A stretch of DNA of 47,546 nucleotides from Gnetum montanum (Eukaryota > Streptophyta > Gnetopsida > Gnetales > Gnetaceae): assembly GCA_015680685.1 (NCBI GenBank), contig MNCI01027309.1, positions 9,461 through 57,006 on the forward strand. Direction: 5' to 3'. The stretch's first letter is position 1. The number at the start of each line of letters is the position of its first letter. Shown here piece by piece: positions 22,559 to 33,189 of the stretch. The notes below the pieces were generated by a model, which was not told the DNA's origin, did not search any database, and saw only the letters and a list, made by a program, of their open reading frames with translations. The position numbers were made by a program, and so were the translations under genes.

Positions 22559-25402
22559 TTAAGTTTGTTTATTGAGTTGCTTTTTGACCCTTTGTAATTT
22601 AACATATGGGGTTGAGCATGCGGGTAAGATTTTATATTCACTATCTCCTTCATCGATGATATAAAAGGGTAATTCCGACCAAGAGACATCGGTAGGAATG
22701 GTGCTTATGTTTGTATTGTCTAGTGTTTCTTCAGTTTCAGTTGGGTTGGGAGTTAATGTTGGAGTTATGTTTTGAAGTAGGTTCATGGTTCCTTTCCTAG
22801 ACTCAACGAATTCAATTTCTAATTCTTGATTCACTCTAGGGTTTGAGGAAGTAGGTGGAACTATTGCATCTCCATATATGATGATCTCACCATCCTCGTA
22901 AGGCAAGTGGATCTCCTGATGGATTGGGGAAGATATAGCTTTAAGTTGAGCTAGGCAGGGATGTCCTAGGATCAGCTTAATCCTGGCATTTCATTGACTA
23001 CTATGAATTCAGCTGATGTGGGAAATTGATCCCCGGCTATGAAATCTAAGGTAACCATACCTCTCACTCCAACACGGGAACCACTAAAGGATTTTAGGAA
23101 AGAGGTTTTCGTGGGCTGTATTTGTTCAGTAAGTATTAGTTTTTCAATGATGGAAAAAGATATTACATTGGCTGCACCATCATCGACATGCATCCTACGT
23201 ATCTTGAAATGATTAACTTGTATCATTAAGAACATAGGGGTAGTAGTGACTTCTCCTATTTTCTCATCTAGCTTAATGTCCTTAGCATGAAATTCTAGGG
23301 ATGTAGTCTTCAATTCCTGAGGTTGCGCAGATAATACTGCATGAATGGATGGTCCATCTATAGGAAGGTCCTCACTAACAGGGACTAAAGTTAACATATG
23401 TATGAGAGCTTGTCGATGTATTGGTGAAGTCATTACTAGATCATATAGGCTTAAAGAAGTATTTTTTTGTTTCAAATCTTGTGTTACTTGCGTCAACGCA
23501 TTTACTAGGTCTTTACCATTTGGGACACCCTTGTCTGTAGAGATTTGGTCCATTTGACCCAGCATTCATATTTCTTGTGGAGGGGTTTTTACTGAAGATG
23601 TTGGGTTTGGAACATGACTCATGACATTATCCTCATTTTGATGACTTGTACTAGGCTTATTAGTGGACGGACCCATAGGAACAACATTTAGCGATGTTGG
23701 TTTTGGTGGTCCCAATTTCTATTAATGGTTTTCCCTTTCCAAACATTCTCTTGTTAATCTATCGGCAAGATGTTCTCGCAAATGTCGTGGGAGAAAGGCG
23801 GTGGATTGTGTATCATGACATTTTGGCACTTGGATTACAAAGGGAATGGGTCAGTTTTCAGATGGTGTGGTTGTGGCTGTAATAGAAGGAGGTACATGGA
23901 TGATGAATGGTTTTGATGGTGTGGGGGATGTATGCATGGTGAAAGGGGTTTGAGGGTATGTTGGGGTAGGTGTGTTTTCCGAAGGCCTACGAATTACAAA
24001 AGGTTTTCGAAGAATGTCTTGTCTGTCTTCCACATGGATAGTATTAATCACATATGATGCATCATTGGTATTGAGAGGATCCTTGTAGACCCCCATGGAC
24101 TGGTTTTGGGGTCTTACTGGGTTTCCCTCATCGAACACTACTTCGCCCCTATCAATCATGCATTGTATGTCTTGTTTCAATGTAGAGCAGTAATTAGTCG
24201 CATGAACACACCGTTGGTGATATTCACAAAACCTATCCAACCTAAAGCCTTTTGGAATGGGAGGTTCGTTGGCTATTGCTAAGGTTGGATTATTGGCTAA
24301 TTCGCAAAATTGATTGTGTCTTTGAGAGCCTGTAGGAGACATTTGTTTGTGCTGAATTAGCCCAGCCTTTAGAAGTTGATCAAGTAGTTGTGAAGGCTTC
24401 ATGGGCAATGGTGTGTATTGAGTGGGGTCTTTTCTTTCAAAGGTATGGGAATGACCTATGTTGTTGTTTCTATTTGAAGAATGTTTAGGTGTAGGAGTGG
24501 ATGTGGTTCTTTCATAGTTTTTTGGGATAGTGGGTTGTTTTTCTTTTTGTCCTAGATGACTAGGTTGGGCTATTTCAGCTACTGCTGCTACCGTTGTTTT
24601 GGATTTATCTTCCCTCGTGTGTTGGTTCCTAAAGGTTGAATAGGCTGGGTCATTACTTGTTTGTGCAGCCTCTTCTATGTCTTTAATTTTTACAAATGCC
24701 TGACTCAGCGTATGGGGTTTTAGATAGTAGAGCTTTGATTTAATGAAGTCATTTGCAGCCGCCTTAAGGATGGTAAGTAGATATGTTTCAGGAATAGGCT
24801 TGTGAAGTTCATTCAGCGCTGCACTCCATCTTTGGATAAATTTCTGTGCTGGCTCTAAAGGGGCTTATTTAATTTGAATCAAGCTATCTAATGTGGCTTT
24901 AGGTTTTAGGTTATATTTGAAACGGGTGACAAACTAGTGCAACAGATCCTCTAGAGAAGATATAGAGCTATGGGGTAAGGGTCGGTACCAGTCTAAGGCT
25001 CTTCCTATTAAGGACATAGCAAAAACACATAGAATTAGATGGGGCCATGCCTGAAGCAAAAGACTTTCGGTTCGAAATATCACTAGATGGGCATTTGGGT
25101 CTCCCTTTCCATTGTACATGGTCAACTGAGGTAACAAGACTCCATTTGGCAAGGTTAAGGGTGGAATTGAGGGGTCAATTGGGTAATCTTGATAGAAATC
25201 TAGTACTTTAACTTCCCATTGTTCAAAGTTTTAAGGCGTTTTAATTCCTCTACCAAGGAGTGCATCATTCTTTATGTTTCTACCCATTCTTGGGTACTAG
25301 GAAAACTAGTGGATTGAGCGGATTGTGGATGATAATGATTTAATTGTTGCATTGCTTGTGGAAAGAGAGGTTGTTGGGCTAACGTTTGTTATGGTGAGAT
25401 GG
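22559..25402 (-). pseudogene. gag-pro: Tat-lineage gag-protease, decayed and 5'-truncated
   Basis: Capsid and protease part of the Tat element. Read on the minus strand: a Gln/Pro-rich N-terminal part runs right up to the LTR boundary at 25403 and is cut there. Then YNGKGDPNAHL and LIGRALDWYRPLP (about 25110-24970), the classical gag core. Stops near 24935 and 24865 follow. A linker leads to RFCEYHQRCVHATNYC (about 24235-24185), a degenerate zinc knuckle. The aspartic protease (23565-22972) has VDDGAANVIS near 23195 where D-S/T-G-A is expected, and NEMPG near 22985. A frameshift near 22975 leads to ILGHPCLAQLKA and an acidic tail to 22559. Pol of the same lineage lies at 12247-15731. Confidence 0.85.
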
Positions 25403-26250
25403 TGATGAGTGGCGAGGTACCCCTGCACTCAACCATATGAATACAAGCATTCTCACACGCGATCTTATCGAACTCCATAGATAGACTAGTTGTGGCACCT
25501 AGATCGTTAACCTTAGGTCACAGTTTTTTGTCTTCCCACTTGGACTAGTATTATATTTGTCACATATGGTTTAGTCTAGAGTGTGGTGTATGATGTGTTC
25601 TAATCTAATGCTACTCCTGAAGGTAGTGGAAAGTAATATTAGCTAAGCTAAGATAGAAGGAAGGGTAAGAGAATCTAATCTTGCCTAAGTGCGATGAGCA
25701 GCCATTCCTTGATTATCCATACACATCTTGGACTTCATGGATGACTACAACTGGGATTACCAAGCACAGATCCTAGGTATGCCACTGGGTTACCAAGTAG
25801 TCACACTTAAATGCTCGTAATCAAGTCGTACTCATTTTGCGTTACTAGGAGATAAGGGTGAGAGAGAATAATTTGGAAAATAATAAATAACAATTAAATA
25901 AATAAATAAATAACAAAGTGAATGCTAAAATGATGAAGTAATCTCAATCTTTATTGCCAGTCATGTGCGTGTCCAAGTATGTCACACTCAAATAAAGGAT
26001 GTTGTACAATTACATTCACCACACTATGGGCAGACACGGTAAAATAATCTATCTCTGGAAGGGGAAAATTGCCAGAGGTTCACTACACTCTACTCTATTC
26101 ATGTGAACAAGGGAGAGTTGCTTCTTATTTATAGACATTGCACTAGACTGCGATATAGCACACGCGATATCACAGGGGAAGATGCGATATCGTGTACGTG
26201 ATATCGCAGCAGATGCGATATCATGGCCTATGCGATATCGTGTCCCATCA
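25403..26250 (-). mobile_element. Athila-like 3' LTR, copy 2
   Basis: 848 bp. Minus strand starts TGATGGGACACGATATCG at 26250 and ends CACTCATCA at 25403, so the termini are inverted (TGATG/CATCA). U3 is about 115 bp and packed with GATATC palindromes (26145-26245). The TATA box is CTATAAATAAG (26124-26134), and CAATAAAGAT lies near 25945-25955. A PPT directly precedes it, so it is the 3' LTR of the accessory-gene copy upstream. On its other side Tat gag coding sequence begins at once, so this element was probably inserted into that gag. It aligns well with 4414-5280. Confidence 0.9.
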
Positions 26251-26264
26251 TACCCCCACGACTA
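26251..26264 (-). other. Polypurine tract, Athila copy 2
   Basis: Minus strand TAGTCGTGGGGGTA abuts the LTR start TGATG. It is the primer for plus-strand DNA synthesis in reverse transcription. Copy 3 has the same context at 37257-37270. Confidence 0.85.
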
Positions 26265-26398
26265 AATAAAAACACATCCTCAAGTTACAGTGATTACACA
26301 GTGGATAGATATGGGATTATTAGATGAAAAAAATAAAATGATCCCACAGTGTGGGAAGACACAACACAGAAAGTGCTACAACTACAAAAACTTGGAAC
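26265..26398 (-). other. 3' untranslated region of accessory gene, copy 2
   Basis: Non-coding sequence between the accessory stop (26399) and the PPT. Its last part, CTTGAGGATGTGTTTTTATT on the minus strand, aligns with ACTTGAGGACAGGTTTTCAT at about 37228 in copy 3. Confidence 0.6.
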
Positions 26399-29164
26399 TC
26401 ATGTAGTTCCTTGTGGTGGTGGCTCCTCCATTAGCACTTTCCCTTTGTCATGTGCTCTAGGCTTTGAAGCTTGATGGTGTTGCAGTATGGCTTGGAGCTT
26501 CTCCTCTTTGGTCCGAGGGTCTTGTGTCATCCATGCTAGTGTTCCAATGTTTGATAGAGTTGACACCTTCCACAGATAGGGTAGTTGTGAAAACATCTGG
26601 TTGGCCTTGACGTACCAAGCTGCGAACACCTGTCGTTCCTCCTCATAGGCTTAGGATTTATCTTTATATTTGTGAAGATCTATTAGCTATCGAGCAAAGT
26701 CAGTTATGACATCTTTTTGTCCCTGGTAGCTGGATTTTACCATCTCAAGTTCAGAATTTGCAACATTGAATTTTTCCAACAGCTTCTTGCGTTCTGCAAA
26801 TTATGCTTCATATTTGATATGGGTGGAAGCTACCTACTACTCAAGCTCTATTCTCAGGTGCCCTGCTGTTAACATGGAAAGGTTGACATATCTGAGGTTT
26901 GCCAACTCCATGTACTCTATCAAGTCCTGAATTTGCAGGTCCCGATTCTTAACTTTCACTTGGTGGGTGAAGGCGTAGGTGTCCAATATGGCCCCCCAAT
27001 CAATGTGTTGAGCACTGATAGCATTGATTTGGGCCTTGGCCATATAGATCTCCTTTTATAGGATTTGTTTATACATCCCCACCTAATCGTAGAAGTGCTC
27101 CTTCATCTTCTCATGTCGTTTAGCCTCATTCTATCACACACTTATCTCAATTGCTAACTTTTGATGAATAGCACGTACCTCCTCCATTGAGAGGGTTTGA
27201 TTTTCTCTGTCTAAATGGCTTACACCTCAGTTGAACCAAATGAATTATTTTTGTAATTGATAAAAGTTCTCATTGAGAATGTTCTTTTGCTTATCTACAG
27301 TGGTCAATCGAAGGTTGTCAGCAACCAGTTGCTTGTTTTCTTCTTCTAAGGCCTTGAGTGCCTTAAGATGCACATGGGTTTGTGCTTCTGCTATGGAGGC
27401 ATCCCAAATAGCCTTCCCATTTTCATCTACCATCCTTTTATTCTCTACAATTAACTTTGTTCGTTGCTCGGTTCTAAAGTTTTCTAGCTAGTCTATGGGA
27501 ACAAATTATAGAGGGTCTCGCTATGCTACTTGTAAGGCTACAAGCTGCTCTTGTAGTCTCTGCACTTCGGCTTCATCATGTTCGGCCCTTACTTTGGATA
27601 AGACTAGCTTCTCCTTTGTGGAAATGAGGTCTGATTAAATTGCTATGACATCCTGAGGGATGTCAAACAGGGATGTTAGAACTTGCCTTATTTGTAGCAA
27701 TCGGTCAAGTACATCCTAATGTTCTGCAGGAGTCATTGAGGTTCTAGCCAGAGTTTGAGCATCTCGTGCTCCTGAGAGATCTACTGGTGGCACAATAGGT
27801 ACATTGAAAGATTCTTTGATGTGATCAGCGACCACTTCTACAACTCCTATGGCATTCTGGTGTTGCATGACCACCACAGTGGCCCCTTCACTAGTCTCTA
27901 ACTATGCCTGAAAATATGTCATGTTTCTTGAGATCTGTTGTGACCATCTACTTTTTCCTCCTCTTGTTTGAATTGATACTTTGCCCCTTGTGCAATCTGA
28001 TGAAACCGTAGGCTGTATGGCATCATCAATGATGTAGAAGAGGTTTGTGTCATCATGACTTCCCCAACTAACCATCTCAATGATGGCCCTAAGATGGCTC
28101 ATCGACGATCTGCAGTCTTGTGGCAGCGACGGCTGATCCTAGCCTATGTTAGGCCCTACTTCTTTTTGTTGGCTGGGACCCATGGCTGGAGGTTGACTAG
28201 GTCCAGCCATCTATTCTTCTTCTTGTTCAGGTTCCAACTCTTCCCCAATGCATTTCCTTGGAGCTGGCGCCTTTAGTAATTCAGCATATGAAGCAGTTTG
28301 GGCTTTTTTGAGGACGTCATGGGTGTATCCCTGAATACTTGTACATTGGCATAACTTTCTGATAAGACAAGGGAAAGGCAGCGCCATCTTCCCTATCTTT
28401 TGTTCTTTGAACTACCTCAGAATCTTTGTCAAATATAGATGGGGTAGATTAGCGCTAACATTTCCCATCAACACTGCACATCTTCTAGCTGCATACGTCA
28501 ATATTCTTTTCAAGCCTTTTATGGGGAAGAGGTGATATGTTCCAATTTTGAAGTAAGCTCTCTCTTCCATTGTCAATTCACTAAATGCTTTATCTCTGCA
28601 ATAAGCCTTCTCCAACCACTCCTTTCGCACATTGGGGTCTGAACGGGTGGATAACTAAGCAACTTGGGGTCCTATATTCGAAAGGTTTAACACTTTTGAA
28701 ATGGCCTGCGCAGAGAAGTCAATTGTGACACCACAAATATTAACAGTGGTGCCTTGCTCCCTATTGTGCCAAAATTGGTACATCTCTCCTAGGTACCAGG
28801 CACCACTTTTAGAGAGGATAGGCCATAAGGGAGACCCCTTGAGGTAATCCCTAACAGCCTCAGGAGTGAACTTTGCAAAGAACTCAAAGTTTAACTCCAC
28901 CATCACCGCAGGGAATGTGGACTTCTCATGGATAGCCTAAACACATTCTTGGGGCAACATGAGTTTTTGTCCCAATTCAGGCATAGTAGCAGCTTCTCCT
29001 TCTTCCTACCTGGACCATCTAGTAGGAGGTTCATCTTGATGGATGCTAAATGATTGCTCCTCCTATTCTGCGTGTTGTCCAGCAGGACCTTGTCTTCCAC
29101 CTCTTTGAGATAATTTCTTTCCACCTTGAGTAGGACCCTTCTGTTGTCCACATTTCAGGGCCAT
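26399..29164 (-). pseudogene. Athila-like accessory (env-position) coiled-coil gene, copy 2
   Basis: Function unknown. It lies between pol position and the PPT, where Athila elements carry an env-like ORF, but I see no signal peptide or membrane helix. Order on the minus strand: basic Gly/Gln-rich N-terminus (start 29164, just after a TTGTAG splice site); a domain with VRDYLKGSPLWPI, SGAWYLGEMYQFW and VNICGVTIDFS (28880-28690), recalling the 'putative plant transposon protein' family (PF20167, from memory); RAYFKIGTYHLFPIKGLKRI (about 28560-28500); an acidic Pro linker (about 28270-28150); a long heptad-rich part including ALKALEEENKQLVADNLRL (27350-27290); and a conserved LIEYMELANLRYVNL patch (26930-26880). 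A Pro-rich tail ends at 26399. Several stops and frameshifts. Homologous to 34179-37021. Confidence 0.75.
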
Positions 29165-30145
29165 CTACAATCACATGAGCTAAACATTAGTAAGGTTGTT
29201 TTTGAAGTCAAGTTATATCTTACTACTTGCCTTAGTTAAAGATATTACGTTATAACGTGTGATCGTGCTTGAAAGTTTGTAATAATGGGTCCTGTGACCT
29301 AGGTGGTTTCCATTTTAGTTGCCTGGTATACTTAAGGGTTACATGATTTTTAGGCACAATTATTCTAAGTGTTTAATTACCCTAGTTGATGTTCTTTGGG
29401 TGATGATAAATTTCATAAAATTTAGGCACTTTTTGGCAAGTGTCTCTCCCCCACGACTAAGTTGAACACTCTAGGTTCAAGAAAGTTCAAACGGAATTAA
29501 AATCGGAGTACCAGCAAATGAGATATGAGTAGAAAAGCAAGGGTCAATCAATTGCAAGTCATAGAGAAAAAATTTCAGAAAATCCCCCGTGTGTGAATGG
29601 AAAATGATGCTAAGTGTTGCAGTGGGGATACCTATTTATAGTTAGCTGGGACATGATATCACATACGATACATCACGTATGCGATATTGCGAGGGACATG
29701 ATATCACGTATGTAATATCATGTCCCTAGTGATGTGAGACACCATGAAAATACCGATTTTTTTAATGATTTTCTTGAAATTAACATTGAAAATTGAGGAC
29801 ATTGACTATGATCAAGATGTTCTAGGGAAATTCATTAATTCAAAAGACACCATTAATGATGACGGTGTGGATTTTATCAATAAAACCTTGTGTGGAAAGA
29901 AAAAGGGTATGTAATGGTACATTGGAACATTGAAATTCAGAGGGATAATAGTAGGGAAAGAAAATCAATTAAAAAATTAAGCTGAGGGTAAAAAATTGTG
30001 TGTGTGAGCTATGTCCTAAGCTAAGATTACAACAAATTACACAAGTGGGTCCTCCCCAAAGTAGGTTTCAACCTATAATGCCCTTGTGTAACCACACTTA
30101 AAGTGTCCGTGGGCACTATAAGGGTTAAATGTAATCCACATCGGA
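29165..30145 (-). promoter_or_regulatory. Internal promoter and leader of accessory gene, copy 2
   Basis: Aligned with 369-1425. The minus strand shows a conserved upstream block (30040-30145), GATATC-type palindromes (29650-29730), a TATA box CTATAAATAGG (29631-29641), a PPT-like TTAGTCGTGGGGGAGAGACA (29441-29460) and an intron-like 3' end TTGTAG/ATG at 29165-29170. Similarity to copy 1 stops at the same place where this copy meets the plus-strand pol at 30150. Confidence 0.55.
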
Positions 30146-30149
30146 TTTC

Positions 30150-32139
30150 ACAAATAGGGATTGAGGTAGACCTAGAAAAGATAAGGGTCATCCAAGAAAT
30201 AACACATCAACCAAAGATCATTAAAGATGTTTTGTTATTCCTTGGACACATTGGCTACTATCAACAATTCATAGAGAATTTCTCTAAGATTGTAAATCTG
30301 TTGGTAGAGCTTACAAAGAAGGATGCACCTTTCATCTGGACCAAGGAATGTGAACACACATTTCAAAAATTAAAGGAGAAACTCATAAAAACACCAATCC
30401 TACAAGCAATAGATTGGTCTAGATCTTTCCATATCATGACAGATGCATCTAACTATGCTTTGGAAGTAGTGGTCATGTAGATGGATGATAAGAAATGTCC
30501 ATATTACATCCACTGCACGAGCTGAAGCATTGTGGGAGTATAATTAAACTACACCACCATGGAGAAAGAACTAATGGTAGCGGTGTACATGCTAGAAAAG
30601 TTTAGATACTATGTACTTAGTTACAAAGTATTTGTGCATATGGACCACAATGCAATCCACTTCCATATGAACAAGCCAATAGTGAGCCCTCATTTCATAT
30701 AGTGGCTCGTGATCTTGCAAGAATGCAATCCCACTATGGTAGATTAAAAATGGACCAAGAATGTGGTTGCTAATCAGTTCTCTTACTTAAGATGGGATAA
30801 TAAAGAGTAGGAGAGCCCACTCTCTGATCAGTTTCTAAAAAAAAATCCTCTTTATAGGAGTAATAAGTAAACAAATGCTTGCAAAAGAAACATGGTATAA
30901 TGGCATCCTCACATATGTTCTCATTCAAGAGATGCCACAAGACTTGGATTTTAGGAAGAAGCAATAATTTCTTCATCAGGCTAAATACTTTATGGAAATC
31001 AATGAACACCTTTACAAGGTGTGTGCTATTGGCCTAATTCGTTAGTGTGTCCTTGATGAGGATCAACTATGTGTTCTCCAGGATGCTCATGAAGGACCTC
31101 GCAGAGGCCACTATGTAGGGAGACACATGATCATAAAAATCTTGATGGCAGGATACTATTGACCTACAATCTTTAGGGATGGCCACTAGTTTCAAGTCTT
31201 ATGAACATTGTCAATGTGACGGGGGGATGACCACTCGAATGGAAGGTCCTCAATAGTGAATTCAACCACTAGAGCCTTTCGACATATGGGGCATGGACTT
31301 CATGGTCCCATCACACCCATGTCTAACGAAAAGGTGTATATTATAGTAGCAGTTGACTATTGCACAAAATGGATAGAAGCAACAATCGTTACTGATTGTA
31401 CATCATCCACTGCTGCCAAATTTATATAACAAGATATCATGAATAGGTTTGGAATGCCATGTTCACTAATTTCTGATAATGTAACTCACTTCATAGGTGT
31501 CACCTTTAGAAATTTAATGCAACTCTTGGGGGCAGAACATAAATTAACAACACCTTACCACCCTCAAGCCAATGGTCAAGAAAAGGTAATCAATGAGGAG
31601 ATTACAAAAATACTAATGCGAACCATTAGCAAATATAAGAAGGATTGGATTACAAAGCTTAACTATGCTCTCTGGGCTTATCATTCAACTTGGAAACTTT
31701 CTATTGTCTATTCTCCCTACGAGTTAGTGTACAGAAAACTTCCAATGCTTTCAATTCATTCTAAGCTTTGTACACTCGCAATAGCTTGTGATCTAAATCT
31801 TGACCTAAGTCTAGCATAGAAAGAAAGATAATCAACCTAAATGTGTTAGATGAAAATTGATTAGTGGTCCTATTCTTGAATGAGGTGAACAAGGCATTTG
31901 GCAAGCAATGTCATGACCTCAAAATAAGGAAAGTAAAACTGCAACTAGGAGATAAGGTTCTCTATTGAAATCCCACACATGTACCCCAAAAGAAAAAATT
32001 CAAAACATTGTGAGAGGGACCTTATATAATTGATCAAACCTTTTCCTTTGGGGCCATGTTGATCTACAAACCTGATAGCTCAAATAAAAAGTAGTTGGTT
32101 AATATCCAACAAGTAAAGCCTTTTAGAGAACCAAGATAA
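30150..32139 (+). pseudogene. pol: Athila-like pol, 3' half (RT thumb, RNase H, integrase)
   Basis: The frame begins abruptly within RT at GIEVDLEKIRVIQ (30160), so protease and RT palm with the catalytic box are missing. It continues with FLGHIGYYQQFIENFSKI and RNase H: TPILQAIDWSRSFHIMTDAS (about 30390-30450), TMEKELMVAVYMLEKF (30557-30604), KNVVANQFSYL. The integrase zinc region is near 31085-31210. The core has VDYCTKWIEA (31350), LISDNVTHF, then PYHPQANGQEKVINEEI (31553-31600) and the third-motif glutamate region. The C-terminal domain ends near REPR at 32139. PDWS-like RNase H wording is typical of Athila, not Tat. Many stops. It is head-to-head with copy 2 and in line with the accessory gene and 3' LTR of copy 3. 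Confidence 0.88.
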
Positions 32140-33189
32140 GCTAGTGCAACTACCACCTCAACACATGGATAACCACATTCTATCTTTTAGATCTCCTCCT
32201 TCCAACTCAATCATGGGGGAGATGGCCATCAAATTGGCGTCTTAATTTTTCTACCTTTTTGTTTTTCACATTTTTAATTTTTACAAATTATTTATTTTAT
32301 AAATTCTTTATTTTTTAAATTCTTCTAATTTTACACCATCTTTAGTACTTTTGAACTTTCTTAACTATTTTACATTTTCTTATATAAAGTTTACTTTGTT
32401 TTGTTTGATTTGAGTATGATATTTTCTCATTCTTGCTAATAAAGAGTGCTTTGTTGTCATAGGATATAGTGTCAGTATTGTTGTTACTAATGATGGTTTT
32501 GTGCTTAATGTTGTGATTGNCACTATATCCTATGACAACAAAGCACTCTTTATTAGCAAGAATGAGAAAATATCATACTCAAATCAAACAAAANAGTTCT
32601 AGAATTAGGAAGGATCCAAAGGTTTGTAAAGGGTGTGACTTCAAGGGGACTCAATACTCTTTGTACTCTTCTACCTGCTTGAGTGCTTGAGTGTTTTTTA
32701 CAGACTTCTTATCATTCCACACCAACTACTAATAGGAAGTCAAATAACATCATTGCATGGTGTGGTTCTCATTCAAAAAAAGAAAAAAATGTGAATTCAA
32801 AGCACACCCCTTGGATAAATAAATGGGCTACAAGAACTGGTTATGGGACTCAAATAGCATGTACCTATGCCTGAAGATCCCCTCTAACTAAGGCCCTCTC
32901 TCTCACTTTCTACTTCTCTTTTCTTCTCTTTGTGGAATAGTGGTTATTTTGTGGAGGCATTCGTGTGTTTCAAGTGGATGGATTGGTCTTGGAGTGATGA
33001 TGTAAAGTCACTAAAAGTTAATGGTTTTGGTTTGGACTGACGATGAAACATATTGGATCATTTTAAACAAAAATTCCACAAGGGACTTCTCATAACCTTA
33101 ATTTGGAACTCCATTCCACATTCTCTATCATCCATCCATGCTACCATAATTCACCTCATTGCTGAGTTCTATGTTATGCTCTATGTCTT
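32140..33189 (+). other. Spacer between pol and accessory promoter, copy 3
   Basis: Non-coding by my reading. It contains AT-rich DNA (32230-32400), the N-bounded inverted repeat described separately, and a 63-codon open frame at 32683-32874 with no recognisable domain. Confidence 0.5.
32399..32593. repeat. Perfect 73-bp inverted repeat bounded by Ns
   Basis: Arms 32399-32471 and 32521-32593 are exact reverse complements with a 49-nt spacer. N bases lie at 32520 and 32594, directly on both sides of the right arm. In a region where all other repeats are diverged, perfect arms with N edges suggest an assembly or cloning artefact; a very recent fold-back is the alternative. Confidence 0.9.

Noticed and set aside
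25152-26250. LTR at 25403-26250 as 5' LTR of the Tat gag
   Set aside because: A PPT abuts its outer side and it matches the LTRs paired with the Athila accessory gene; gag coding runs into it without a leader or primer site.
29165-30145. Internal leader taken as a second LTR family
   Set aside because: It does not align with the LTRs, no partner copy flanks an internal region, and an accessory ATG follows a splice acceptor. I cannot fully exclude a worn LTR.
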